DNA of 64,000 nt, from NCBI GenBank assembly GCA_033782935.1, contig JAWQEG010000259.1:1267501-1331500 (forward strand). The letters are read 5' to 3'. Both the position numbers and the translations under genes were made by a program. This stretch comes from Petrolisthes cinctipes. Its lineage: Eukaryota; Arthropoda; Malacostraca; Decapoda; Porcellanidae. Of this stretch, positions 11,130 through 20,389 are shown piece by piece. Numbering within the stretch: the stretch's first letter is position 1; every line of letters begins with the position of its first letter. The notes below the pieces were generated by a model, which saw only the letters and a list, made by a program, of their open reading frames with translations, made no database searches and had not been told where the DNA came from.

Positions 11130-12261
11130 CTGTACGGTAAAGCATGCTAGTGTATGTATTGCTAAAAATGCAGCCCAACTGCTTCGATGAGTGACTGCAA
11201 GGCTGGCTCGCACTTTCGCGGGTTCGAATGCTATTTACAGAGTTGGTCGGTAATTTGATAAAAGTTACTGTGGTTGGAAAGAATATACAGTGGCCTTTTA
11301 TCCCAGGATAATTATTTAATATAAAACTCACCAAAGGATAAAAACACTGATGATGACTTTGATGATGAGTGATACACCGCAATGTCACACACACGAATAC
11401 ACAGGGCACATATTACACCCAAATATTTTTTGAAACCTAGATAGGCCTATGCATCTTTATCTACATTGTAATGCATAATATGTATTCAGACACTCCACAC
11501 ATTGGCTGTAGTGCAATACCAGAAACTGTACACTTTGCGACCAAAGTAAGGTTGTTATTCCAATATGATTAGGTTAGAAACCACATTCACCAAGACCGGA
11601 CGAAATTTGTCCGAGTGTGCACCCCGTATACTGGCTTCATTATCAACATTACCATTCAGTTATCAAAGTTGAGTTGGGTTTACTACTTAAATAGTAAATT
11701 CCTATGATTGAAAATAATATAAACGGAAGGTTAGTACTGGGAATTTCCGGCCTTGACCAGTGTGGGTCCGAACACTTCTAATTCAACAGGTTGGAACAAC
11801 ACCCCTACTCTTGTCATTTAGTGAAGTAGGTGCTACAGGGTGTGATATCAATTCGTGTATTTAATAGATAATTAATGTAGATATACATGCCTGTGACATA
11901 ATATACAATATTATATTCACAAGATAAGGATAAACCTTAGTTAAATAATATCTTTGCAATTTGTTACAAAATGTTCATTGTAGACAGACAAGAAAACAAA
12001 CAGATAGAGTGTGAATAAAATGATTCTACATGTTAAAAAAAAATGTTGTGTGGGTCATAGGTTATGTAATTTTAGTATAGACATATATTTATCTTGAATA
12101 TCAATTAGCTACAAAACCAAAACCACTATAGGTCAATCATAATAATTAAGATGGATGAAATTAAATACTTCTCTTGTTTCTGCTATATATTATCATTTAA
12201 TAAGCTATGTATTTAGTATTCTTTTAGTAATTTAATTGTATTTAATAATTTAAACACTTAC

Positions 12262-12446
12262 CTGTCCAGTCAGGTTGTTGGGTGGATCGGCTGGAGGGTC
12301 TTCAAGCATAACACCCCAACTGTAGAAAATGGCAGAATTGAAACTGAACGTTCTGCCGCCAAGAGCAAGGGGCCACACTTTCTGGAACAACCATAGCGTC
12401 GCTCCCCACACCGCTGTGATCGCCACCACAGCCAGCCACACTTCCC
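12262..12446 (-). CDS. Ionotropic receptor exon 4: TM1 and pore
   Basis: This 185 bp exon follows a ggcag acceptor and precedes a gtaagtg donor. Two bases complete a Trp codon begun in exon 3, giving the continuous reading PFEWEVWLAV across the junction. The exon encodes TM1 (VWLAVVAITAVWGATLWLF), a linker and the re-entrant pore region (SFNSAIFYSWGVMLEDPP), ending in NNLTGQ. This order of TM1 then pore, interrupting the ligand-binding domain, is specific to ionotropic glutamate receptor-type channels. The exon has no stop or frameshift. Confidence 0.9.
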
Positions 12447-12636
12447 CTGCCACACCATATATTGCTTAGTAATTAATACATCTATTCACCTATACCCTAC
12501 AAATAAAAAAGTTTCTAAAATGCTACTTAAAGTTAGTAAAAAATGTCAAGGTTTTGTTTTCCTAAAATTCCCTCCACATTCGAACTCCTTGCAACATTTT
12601 ACAATAGTGGATTGAGCCACTATAAGTGAAGTGAAG

Positions 12637-14702
12637 CCCCCGGAGATCTACTGAGGAAACTCACAGAAGACCAACGAAAAATCGTACGGCAAATAGAAAC
12701 CGTAGACAAGAAAATTAATAAAGGAGAATGTGCCACTGCTTTCAATCTCCTTTGCCTACAAGAAAATATTTTCTCTGGCTACACCAACATAAAACTTCAC
12801 GACGAGGAATAGTGAAAGCACACGCTGGTTCAAGAGAGAACTAGTTGAACGGCAATGTTACCGCGAAAAAGAAGACAACCCAAGAATTACTACAAGAGTT
12901 AGAAACTCTCACCGACAAAAGGACTAGAGCACCTATACCTGACAAACAGAGTAATAAGATTGATGAGGCCATTCAGAAACTACGAGAACAACACCGCCGT
13001 AGTGTGGAGAGTAACATTATGGAGTAAACCTCAAACTACCCCGCCCCACTGCCGGCTACATCAATCTATCCGACACCAAATTAACACCAGATCAAAAAGA
13101 ACTTCTCAACAGAGGGCTCAACTGCCACTACCTCTCCAAACTATGCCCCCACCGAAAACAACTGGAGATTGAAGTCCTCCTGGATAACATACAACGGCAA
13201 GAGAAGGCAGAGAAAGTAAAAACGACACCTGATCTCCAGCCCACCCTTTTAGCAGAAGCTGCTAAAAATCGTGGCTCATTCCACAGCAAAATTGTCAACA
13301 GAAACCACATCCTGGCAGCGAAACAAGTACGAGATAATGAAAACATTGTTAAAAGACAGCCGCCTTCGTCATCACCAACAAGGAAGACTACATCAACAAG
13401 ATGAATAACATCCTCCACGACACTTCCATGTTTAAGAGAATATCACGTAACCCTACTGATAACATCAAGAAACGAGTCAACAACACCATCTCTACTATCA
13501 ACGCCACCACTAACGGCATACACCTTCAGAAACTTACCGGCGAGTACTCACCTGGATACGCTTATGGTACAGTAAAAACTCACAAGCCTGACAACCCTCT
13601 ACGCCCAATCATCTCACAAATACCCACTGTCACCTACACAGTCGTCAAAAAACTTTATGAACTCCTCACACCTTACGTACCAAGCACCTATAGCCTCTCC
13701 TCCCCCAACGACTTCCTTGAAATCCTACGTGACGCTCCTCCTGCTGACAACCACACTATTGTCTCCCTTGACGTTGAAAGCCTCTTCACCAACGTTCCTG
13801 TCGATAAAACCATTGATCTGATACTGGTCCGAGTATACCACTGTGACAACACCACGCCTCTTGACATCCCGAAGAAGGCCATGAAGACGCTTATGGAGCT
13901 TTGTACTAAAGAAGCCCCCTTCAGATGCCCGAGTGGCAAAATGTACCAGCAGATCGATGGTGTAGCGATGGGTAGCCCCCTTGGAGTGTTATTCGCTAAT
14001 TTCTACATGGGAACAATCGAATCTGAGCTCCTGGCTGCGGGCCGCCCTTCCCTGTACTATCGCTATGTTGATGACATCTTTGTACGTGTCAGAGGCCTCC
14101 ATGAGCTACAGGACCTCAGACAGCGCCTCATCACTGCTTCAGGACTCAACTTCACCTACGAAGAATCAAACCATGGACGCCTCCCTTTCCTTGATGTTCT
14201 AGTCACGGCTCACAACGTGGGATTCACAACAACAGTGTACACCAAACCCACCAACAAAGGACTTTGCCTGAATGGAGAAAGTGAATGCCCCAAGCGTTAC
14301 CTACGCTCTACCATCAATGCCTACGTAAGAAGGGCCCTCTCCCACTGTTCTACCTGGAAGAACGCCCACCACGAACTAGAACGTCACACACAAGTCCTTG
14401 TAAACAACTGCTACAGCAATACCGACGTTTCTGAAGTAATTAAAAGACACCTAGATAGGTGGTACACACACCAAGACACCAGCACACCAACCATCATAGA
14501 ACCCATAAAACTTTACTACAAAAATCACATGTCTACAGACTACAAAACTGACGAGAAGATCATCAAAGACATCATACATAAAAACGTACAGCCCACCAAC
14601 CCGGAACAACACATCACCCTCGTTATTTACTACAAGACAAGAAAGACAGCACAACTTCTGCTACGTAACCGACCAGCCATCGCCAAGTATGTTGGTAGAT
14701 GA
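12637..14702 (+). pseudogene. Penelope reverse transcriptase, frameshifted
   Basis: The N-terminal part (LLRKLTEDQRKIVRQIET, from 12640) and a conserved region (LSDTKLTPDQKELLNRGLNC, from about 13065) precede the RT core. The uninterrupted core is 13401-14702 (433 codons). It contains a YGTVKTHKPDNPLRPIIS block, motif A with SLDVESLFTNVP, DGVAMGSPLG, the catalytic YRYVDDIF (near 14060) and LPFLDVLV. The last part leads toward the endonuclease with ITLVIYYKTRKTAQLLLRNR before the frame ends just after the start of a palindrome. Penelope RTs prime at nicked or telomeric DNA. The frame breaks upstream of 13401 show this copy is not active. Confidence 0.88.
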
Positions 14703-14757
14703 CATGGTCCTCTTGTAGGGGCCTACAAGAGGACCATGTCATCTACCAACATACTTG
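14684..14757. repeat. Perfect palindrome, 36-bp arms
   Basis: Bases 14684-14719 are the exact reverse complement of 14722-14757, with a 2-base spacer (gg). It sits precisely where the RT-to-endonuclease linker of the Penelope element should be and creates the stop at 14700-14702. The arms carry linker sequence from the element itself, so this looks like a local inverted duplication, not an inserted element. Confidence 0.95.
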
Positions 14758-14759
14758 CA

Positions 14760-15091
14760 TCAGTGAGGAGTGTGGACCTCAATCATATATTGGTATGACA
14801 CGGACCAGACTGTCGAGACGTCTTACCTGCCACCTACAATCTGGAGCTATCAAAAACCATTAAACAACACAACACAACTCCCCGTTGACCCGCCAAGATT
14901 TGGACAACACGAAGATTCTTGATAAAGAACAGGACCCTCGCCGCCTCTCGTTCTTGGAAGCTATATACATCCAGACAAAAATACCTACCATCAACACACA
15001 AGTAGATGAATTCCAAGTCTTACCTACCTCCAAGCGCCAACTACCTTTGTCTCACTCCCCGAACATAACAGCCAATCAGCAACCGACTTAG
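14760..15091 (+). pseudogene. GIY-YIG endonuclease domain of Penelope element
   Basis: The start of the domain reads ECGPQSYIGMTRTRLSRRL (from about 14765), with the YIG half of the GIY-YIG motif visible. The first half and the preceding VYRFTC-type strand are lost at the palindrome. After a stop near 14860 the remainder is open from 14885 (LTRQDLDNTKILDKEQDPRR, then RLSFLEAIYIQTKIPTIN), which carries the conserved Glu region. In complete elements this domain makes the target nick. It is broken and separated from its RT. Confidence 0.8.
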
Positions 15092-15944
15092 TCGCCCAGC
15101 CCGCTCACATGATCACCTAAAACATATAAATACCACCTCACTTGCCACTCGTGGAGGTAATTTCCACTGCAATAAAAAACGAACGAAACGCCACTCGCAG
15201 AGTAGCAGTCGTGGATGAAGGACTATATCCTCTCCTCTCTCTCTCTTTTTTAGAGTACCCTCACATCTGTGTGAGCGGTTCACGGCTGCACCGACGACCT
15301 CCCACACCTGCAGAGACTATTCTTTAGGGAACCATCCTCCTGTAGAGGAAAGACTATCTACATCTACAGGACTGCTTGCTCAAACATCGACTTGAGAGAA
15401 GCACTATACTTTCTACTGCAGCGAGTGTTCACTGGACTTGTCCTCTTGTAGAGGCTGCATCCAGGGGCATCCTACTCCTGCAGAAGGCATCATTGGACCT
15501 ACTGACATTTGGAAGCTAGCTGAACAAGCCACAGTTGTTTTTACTAGTTAAAAACAGCACTGAGGTGATAATTCAGCTGTACCAAAGGTGTACACTTTAA
15601 AAAGTGTTTAACACCAAGACAGACTAAACAGACTGGCACACATTGTGCAATCTACCTGGCAGAAGTTGGGAAACTTTTCCCTGCCTCTGCCAATAGATAA
15701 AGAGAGTACGTTTGTGACACAGTTGCTGTACACATGCAATACAGTTTGTTGTTGGGTCATCCCCACTGTGACAGGACCACGCTGGCAGCACCCCTGTGCG
15801 GCTGAAAGGCTTGACAATATTCTGTATTGTGAGTCGATTTGCAATGCACTTTTTCTTCTCCTAATACTTTCTTCAACACTCGCACTGGTAAAGCGGCTCT
15901 TTCGGAACAGCTGCCACTGTTCCTGGGAACTGCTAACCTGTTGG
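15092..15944. other. Penelope 3' region and unassigned DNA
   Basis: The first few hundred bases are probably 3' untranslated sequence of the Penelope element. The phrase cctcttgtagaggctgcatc and related ctcctgtagagg and cctcctgtagagg words recur between 15320 and 15480. No ORF was recognised after that. Confidence 0.35.
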
Positions 15945-17122
15945 AGGTGTAGCGCTATGGTCAGAGCGTAGTACGCACATCCGACTCCACGAAGGTGCGC
16001 CCGTCGAACCCTGTAATACTGGTGATCGCGCCAGAAGCCTTACAGGGGGGGTACGGGATATTAGCTATGTAATACCGGGCCTACCATAACCGGTACAGTA
16101 GTAGGGCTGGTTAGGCACCAGCGTAGGGACAGGGACTGTAGGAACAGTGTCTTATACACTATAGGAGGCTGAGATAAAGCTTGGCAGGAAGCGCGATGAA
16201 GCGTGATAGGGACAGCCCTGAAGATCTTCAGAGGCGAAGATGGAAACCCCAGGCTGAGGCAGACAGCAGAAAGGAGAGGCAGGAACTGGCAAAATTCAAG
16301 GTTTCCAGTAATGCCTACGACAGCCAAGTGAAGGCAATCACGGCACTTGAAAAGGCCCACCAGGAGCTCCGGATGTTGGCGAGGGCCAACAATAAAGGGG
16401 AATTTGTACTGCACCCCTGGAACAGTATGAGCGAAGAGATCCTTCGCCATCACCGCGTGCAAGGTGTGACTCTGCACGAACCAGCTCCAGAAGACAAGGA
16501 GTACAAGGGTGTCGTGTTGGGCTACCCAGTAACTCAAGACTTGGATGTCATCAGGACTCATCCATCAGTAAAGGACGCCGAAAGGTGTCTGAGCAGGGAC
16601 AAGACGGTGACACGACAGGTCCTCATCACCTACATAGGGAAGCTTCCAGAACCATTGAACCTAGGCCCCTTTGGTAAATACCAGCTGAGAAAGTACATTC
16701 CAGAACCGGTTCGATGCTTCAGGGGGCCAGAAGTACGGACACCACAGGGCAGTCTGCAAAAATCCGATCATCTGTGGGATCTGTAGTGGACTGCATGAGA
16801 CCAAGATGTGTATACAGGCACACAAGGAAGGCAAGAAGACCACCTCAAGGTGCCCCAACTACCACAAATCTCACCATGTCTGGGTTCGAAGCTGCCCAGC
16901 GAGACTTGAAAGGATATATCAGGCTATCGGACCACGCAACGGCCACAAGACAGCCCCAGCTCTCAGTCCTAATTCAACAGCCTGAAAGAAAGTGGACAGA
17001 CAACAACCACCCCCTCTTCAGGATGACGAAGAATTCCCCCAGCGTGGAAAAGAAAGGAAGAAGGAAGAGTAGAAATAAGAAATAAAGTGCTGCCTTAATA
17101 CCCACAACTATAGGTGATAGGC

Positions 17123-17152
<30 letters not shown>
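15945..17152 (+). mobile_element. ORF1-only poly(A) retroposon
   Basis: A single gag-like ORF1 is followed within about 40 bases by 28 A residues (17126-17153). The segment begins with a tRNA-like stretch (15945-16013) carrying an A-box-like tagcgctatggtcagagcg and a weak B-box-like cgtcgaaccc. No reverse transcriptase is present. It may be a processed copy of a LINE ORF1 transcript or a non-autonomous retroposon. No target-site duplication was found and the 5' boundary is inferred. Confidence 0.45.
16181..17085 (+). pseudogene. LINE ORF1 (gag-like) with zinc knuckles, frameshifted
   Basis: The first frame (16181-16786) has a charged N-terminus and a segment like the LINE gag core (LNLGPFGKYQLRKYIPEPVR) leading to the cysteine region. 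The frame then shifts near 16715, and the zinc-knuckle cysteines read NPIICGICSGLHETKMC and then RCPNYHKSHHVWVRSCP. The tail to 17085 is basic (KKGRRKSRNKK) in a further frame. Gag-like ORF1 proteins of this kind bind the LINE RNA. The first zinc knuckle begins with CRGQKYGH instead of the usual CxxC, so one cysteine is lost. Confidence 0.7.
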
Positions 17153-17153
<1 letters not shown>

Positions 17154-17159
17154 CAGATC

Positions 17160-17310
17160 TAGCCTGAAGATGGAACCGAATAGTTCCGAAACGTCGCTAG
17201 TAATTGGAGATCTACTGAGGAAACTCACAGAAGACCAACGAAAAATCGTACTACAAATAGAAACCATACACAAGAAAATCAATAAAGGAGAATGTGCCAC
17301 TGCTCTACAA
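17160..17310 (+). mobile_element. Penelope-like element 2, 5' fragment
   Basis: Bases from 17206 match the start of Penelope element 1 (LLRKLTEDQRKIV, then NKGECATA), and about 45 bases of leader precede it. The fragment ends where a (TA)n run begins inside the equivalent of acaagaaaatat. A hammerhead-like motif lies in the leader. Confidence 0.75.
17164..17195 (+). ncRNA. Hammerhead-ribozyme-like core in Penelope leader (candidate)
   Basis: The sequence ctgaaga (17164-17170), matching the CUGANGA core, is followed by a hairpin with arms ggaac/gttcc (17172-17176, 17183-17187) and then gaaac gtc (17188-17195). Penelope-like elements are known to carry hammerhead motifs in this position. There is one extra T between the core and stem II, and stem III is almost absent, so this could be a degenerate or minimal form, or chance. 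Confidence 0.35.
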
Positions 17311-17311
17311 G

Positions 17312-17400
<89 letters not shown>
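17309..17400. repeat. (TA)n microsatellite
   Basis: About 46 uninterrupted TA dinucleotides expanded from the end of the Penelope fragment. Confidence 0.95.
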
Positions 17401-17404
<4 letters not shown>

Positions 17405-17702
17405 GGGTAAGGCCATTTTAAGTGTAGCAAATTCAAAAATTAAGTTTTGATTGAGTGGGTGGTATGTTTTCAACATGGTCGAGATCGATTTGTACTCGTT
17501 TGTATATGAAATTCGACTTCTTATTCACCAGCGACAACCTGAAGAAAATATTATGAAGGAGAGAGAAGGAGGTGTAGGGAAGGTTGTAGACAGTTGGTAC
17601 TGAACATAATAATTTAGTTTTATCTGGTTTTCACTCATTATAATTGCAGTCAATTATATTATTGGTGAGCAATTCGTAACTTTTTTCCGTGACAACACTA
17701 AC

Positions 17703-17944
17703 ATTCGAACGGCCTGATGAGTGACAGGTATTCTGGAAGGGGACGAGGCTTAGTCGTCAAAAGAGCAACAGACTGGTCAACGTAGGCTCCTGTAAATTGG
17801 ATAACTGGGTATCGCGGAGGAGTTACAGTTAAATCGAGACAAAAGTCAGCTTCTTCTTTCAGTAGTCCCTTGACTATTCCGGTCCAGATGCCTCCCTCTA
17901 GTTCCACTCCCCAATGTCCATCTACAGGCTCACGTACTTCATAT
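17703..17944 (-). CDS. Ionotropic receptor exon 3: S1 ligand-binding lobe
   Basis: This 242 bp exon follows a ctatttttcag acceptor and ends before gttagt. One base completes a Thr codon from exon 2 (LNFTYEVREP across the junction) and one base is left for exon 4. It encodes DGHWGVELEGGIWTGIVKGL, then the DFCLDLTVTPPRYPVIQFT strand-turn region and YLSLIRPFE, which runs into TM1. These match the S1 half of the bilobed ligand-binding domain. It has no stop in 80 codons. The (TA)n and LINE-ORF1 retroposon lie in the intron just downstream. Confidence 0.9.
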
Positions 17945-18491
17945 CTGAAAAATAGATTACTGAGGACTGTAAAATGATACACGGGCAGTGATTAAATCTA
18001 ATTATTAATATGACTCAGAAAACTCATCCTTTGAGTTCTCATGGATTTTCATGATTGTGTAACGACACTAAAGTGTCTTATATGAAGTTAAAAACTTTTA
18101 CTATTTCATTTCAAATGCAGTGTTTATAACTTGAAATCATGAAGATTCAGGTAACATGTAAGGGTCAGACATATAAAAAGGTGTCTTATATACAAATATG
18201 GGATATAACATGCAGAAATTCAGGGAAGGTGAACAAAAAACGCTTTCCAGTTCTTTTTCACTATGTATTAAGTACACAGACACGACAATAGAAATATAAA
18301 ATTTTCCAGTGTTGGGAGGTTCTGAGGCCTAGTGCTTCTTGAACCACATCTACAATACTAGGACTATATCCACAACGGATTTCGATAGAGCTGCACCAGT
18401 GAGTCTGCAAATCTGCAACATGACTAACTCAGATGATTTTTGTCACTGATAATCATTCTATCAATCAAAAGATAAAACATTACAAACTTAC

Positions 18492-18657
18492 GTAAAATTC
18501 AGGTAACTGGTCAGAGCTTGTAGCACTCTCCTCCCAATGGAGTCTCTGTGGCGGACTAACGATCCTGGCACATCACTCAGCCTCTCAATGCTGAGATAGG
18601 GAAAAAGATCCTTCTCTAGTAGGCGGAACTTGTGTGTGTTGTAGTTCTCGGGACGAT
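18492..18657 (-). CDS. Ionotropic receptor exon 2: start of S1
   Basis: This 166 bp exon has an acceptor cgtacag and a donor gtaagt. Two bases complete an Asp codon from exon 1 and two are left for exon 3. It encodes [20 protein letters not shown], then [18 protein letters not shown] and TSYLNFT, the segment where ionotropic receptors enter the ligand-binding domain. The exon is too short to have been seen without the splice logic. Poly(A) and (TA)n tracts begin 15 bases beyond its acceptor, so the upstream intron end is simple sequence. Confidence 0.88.
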
Positions 18658-18675
18658 CTGTACGTGTAGTTGTCC

Positions 18676-18741
<66 letters not shown>

Positions 18742-18764
18742 CAGAAAGCTCACTTCACCGTGAG

Positions 18765-18850
<86 letters not shown>
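18676..18850. repeat. Poly(A) and two (TA)n tracts
   Basis: A run of about 27 A (18676-18702) leads into (TA)n at 18703-18738 and a second, longer (TA)n at about 18770-18850, separated by a unique stretch of about 30 bases. ORFs through these are artefacts. Confidence 0.92.
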
Positions 18851-18853
<3 letters not shown>

Positions 18854-18882
18854 TGCTTAAGCAGAAGAGAAACCATATATTT

Positions 18883-19620
18883 TTAAGTCACAACAATCGA
18901 GGTATCCACATTCAGTTCACGCCCTTTTGATGTTCCCAAAGGAAGCTTGCGAGGGTGAACATCTGTTGAATCGCGAGACTCATCGGAGCCACGAGAACGC
19001 TTCTGGTAAGATTGAGAGGAAAATATGGAAGAGTTGTTGTTGTTGTTGTTGTTGTAATTCCCCAGACTGTCTGGCCGAACAGTCACGAGTCTGGTTGACC
19101 GAAGCCACGCAGATGCTCGGACCCCCAATTGGGAATCTGGGTGAGAGTGAGATCTGTTTCTTCGAAGGCAGCAGACGAGGGGACTGCTGTTATCCTTGCT
19201 CTTACAGCCGGGTACCTATTTACTGCTAGGCGTGCAGGGACATAGGGGGCTGGGAAAATTGTCCAACAATTCCACTGACCCAGGAATTGAACCCGGGATA
19301 TCTCACGTGTCGGGCGAGTGTGCTAACCGCGATACCATTAGCATCCCATGGAAGAGTCTACAGAGACGGTTGTATTGCAAGGAGGAATGTCCATGGAATC
19401 ATGTGTCTCAAAGGAATAACGAAGAAGCCCCTGTTGCAATTTAGTTGACTTGGGTTTCCGTTTTGGAGAGCGTGTGGCAGCATGAACCTCTATCATATGA
19501 ACACCTTTAGTTAAAGCCTGAGAATTGTCATAATCTGAAAGGTCACCAGACCGAGGATCTGATACAATTTCCAAGACAGAGAAACTATTAGCCTACGGTG
19601 TGAAACCGGATAAACGTTCT
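18883..19620 (-). pseudogene. LINE family B ORF1 C-terminal fragment, split by SINE
   Basis: The segment reads SGDLSDYDNSQALTKGVHMI, a basic TRSPKRKPKSTKL stretch and VSVDSS, and after the SINE continues SIFSSQSYQKRSRGSDES. The same protein region occurs at 32305-32748 (minus) and 52440-52990 (plus), which identifies it as ORF1 of one LINE family. Sequence continuity is restored when the SINE at 19035-19347 is removed. It has no identifiable domain beyond Ser/Lys/Arg-rich composition. Confidence 0.7.
19035..19347 (-). mobile_element. tRNA-type SINE with (CAA)n tail, full length
   Basis: The element is 313 bp on the minus strand, flanked by the direct repeat atggaagagt (19025-19034 and 19348-19357). 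The head carries an A-box-like segment (tggtatcgcggttagcacac) and a B-box ggttcaattcc. The body (cctagcagtaaataggtacc region) is of a type I associate with decapod crustaceans. The tail is a run of six CAA units. It is inserted in a LINE ORF1 fragment. Confidence 0.9.
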
Positions 19621-19649
19621 CACCAGTGTATGAAGCGGCTGTTTATTGG

Positions 19650-20345
19650 TAGAGGTGAGAGAAAATATAGAATGATAGAATGGTAGTGGTGGTGGTGGCC
19701 GAAAGTTGCCGCATAAATAAGTAAGACAGATGGGCAAGTGATCACTTCCCAGGGAGTCGTCATATGTTGCCCAAGTGATGTCTGTTAGTACTTCGGGGGA
19801 AGATAAAGATAGGTAAATCCATGTGGTTTGGCCGGTATGATCATCTACACGAGTCGCACTACCATCATTCAGTAAACAAAAGTAAAGTTGGAAAGTAATA
19901 AAAGGTCAGCAATCTGATTCCCACGTCCATCCGACCTCAAGCTACCCTATTGATGGTGATGGGCGTTAAAATCGCCGAGAATTATTTTTTTTCTTACTGG
20001 GCAATGAATCAAAAAGTGTAGTGATATCATCATCATCAATGCGACCAAGTGGTGGACAGTACAGAGAACAAATTGTCAGGTACTTGTGTTGCCGAATTTC
20101 ACTCTGCATGTGACGGCTTCCATTGACTAATGAACGTAAATAGCTACACCATGACCGTCATGTTTCCTGTATGAATGGTAAAAAGGAGAGGATCAGGCTG
20201 ATGTCTCATTAACGTCTCCTGTAGACAAACTACCTGAGGCACGTGTTGATCTAGCATGGGTGCAAGTTTTGGTGCTTTATTCCTAGTACCTCTATAATTC
20301 CACTGGAGAATATTATAAATGACGGAGGTTTAAAAGGTTTAATGA
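19650..20345 (-). pseudogene. LINE family A apurinic-like endonuclease
   Basis: Motifs of the LINE endonuclease appear in order on the minus strand: NILQWNYRGTRNKAPKLAPM, then VPQVVCLQETL with the catalytic Glu (about 20210-20330), ILGDFNAHHH with Asp and Asn (about 19960) and GSDHLPICLTY (about 19720). Frame changes separate them. In LINEs this domain nicks target DNA. The RT that should follow is missing: family B ORF1 starts directly after, so the copy was cut or replaced there. Confidence 0.78.
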
Positions 20346-20389
20346 AGTTCCTAAAAGTGCTTAGCCTTCTTCTTATTCTTTAGAGGAGT

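Larger units (their letters stand above)
12637..15100 (+). mobile_element. Penelope-like element 1, decayed
   Basis: An N-terminal region, a Penelope-type RT and a GIY-YIG endonuclease domain occur in that order, which defines Penelope-like elements. The start at ggagatctactgagg matches a second copy at 17206, so the element is 5' truncated or begins within a shared leader. It lies in the intron between receptor exons 3 and 4, on the opposite strand to the receptor. Reading-frame changes near 12835, 13030, 13365 and 14703 make it non-functional. Confidence 0.88.

Noticed and set aside
10827..11409. Longer minus- and plus-strand ORFs over receptor exon 5
   Set aside because: They extend through the splice sites or lie in other frames; only 10899-11129 matches the receptor.
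17170..17476. Tyr/Ile-rich ORFs on both strands, also at 18616-18930, 9979-10170 and 30089-30280
   Set aside because: Reading frames through (TA)n microsatellites; no protein signal outside the Penelope part.
17712..17760. Hammerhead core ctgatga in the region of receptor exon 3
   Set aside because: No GAAA partner after a stem; the sequence is accounted for by receptor coding sequence.
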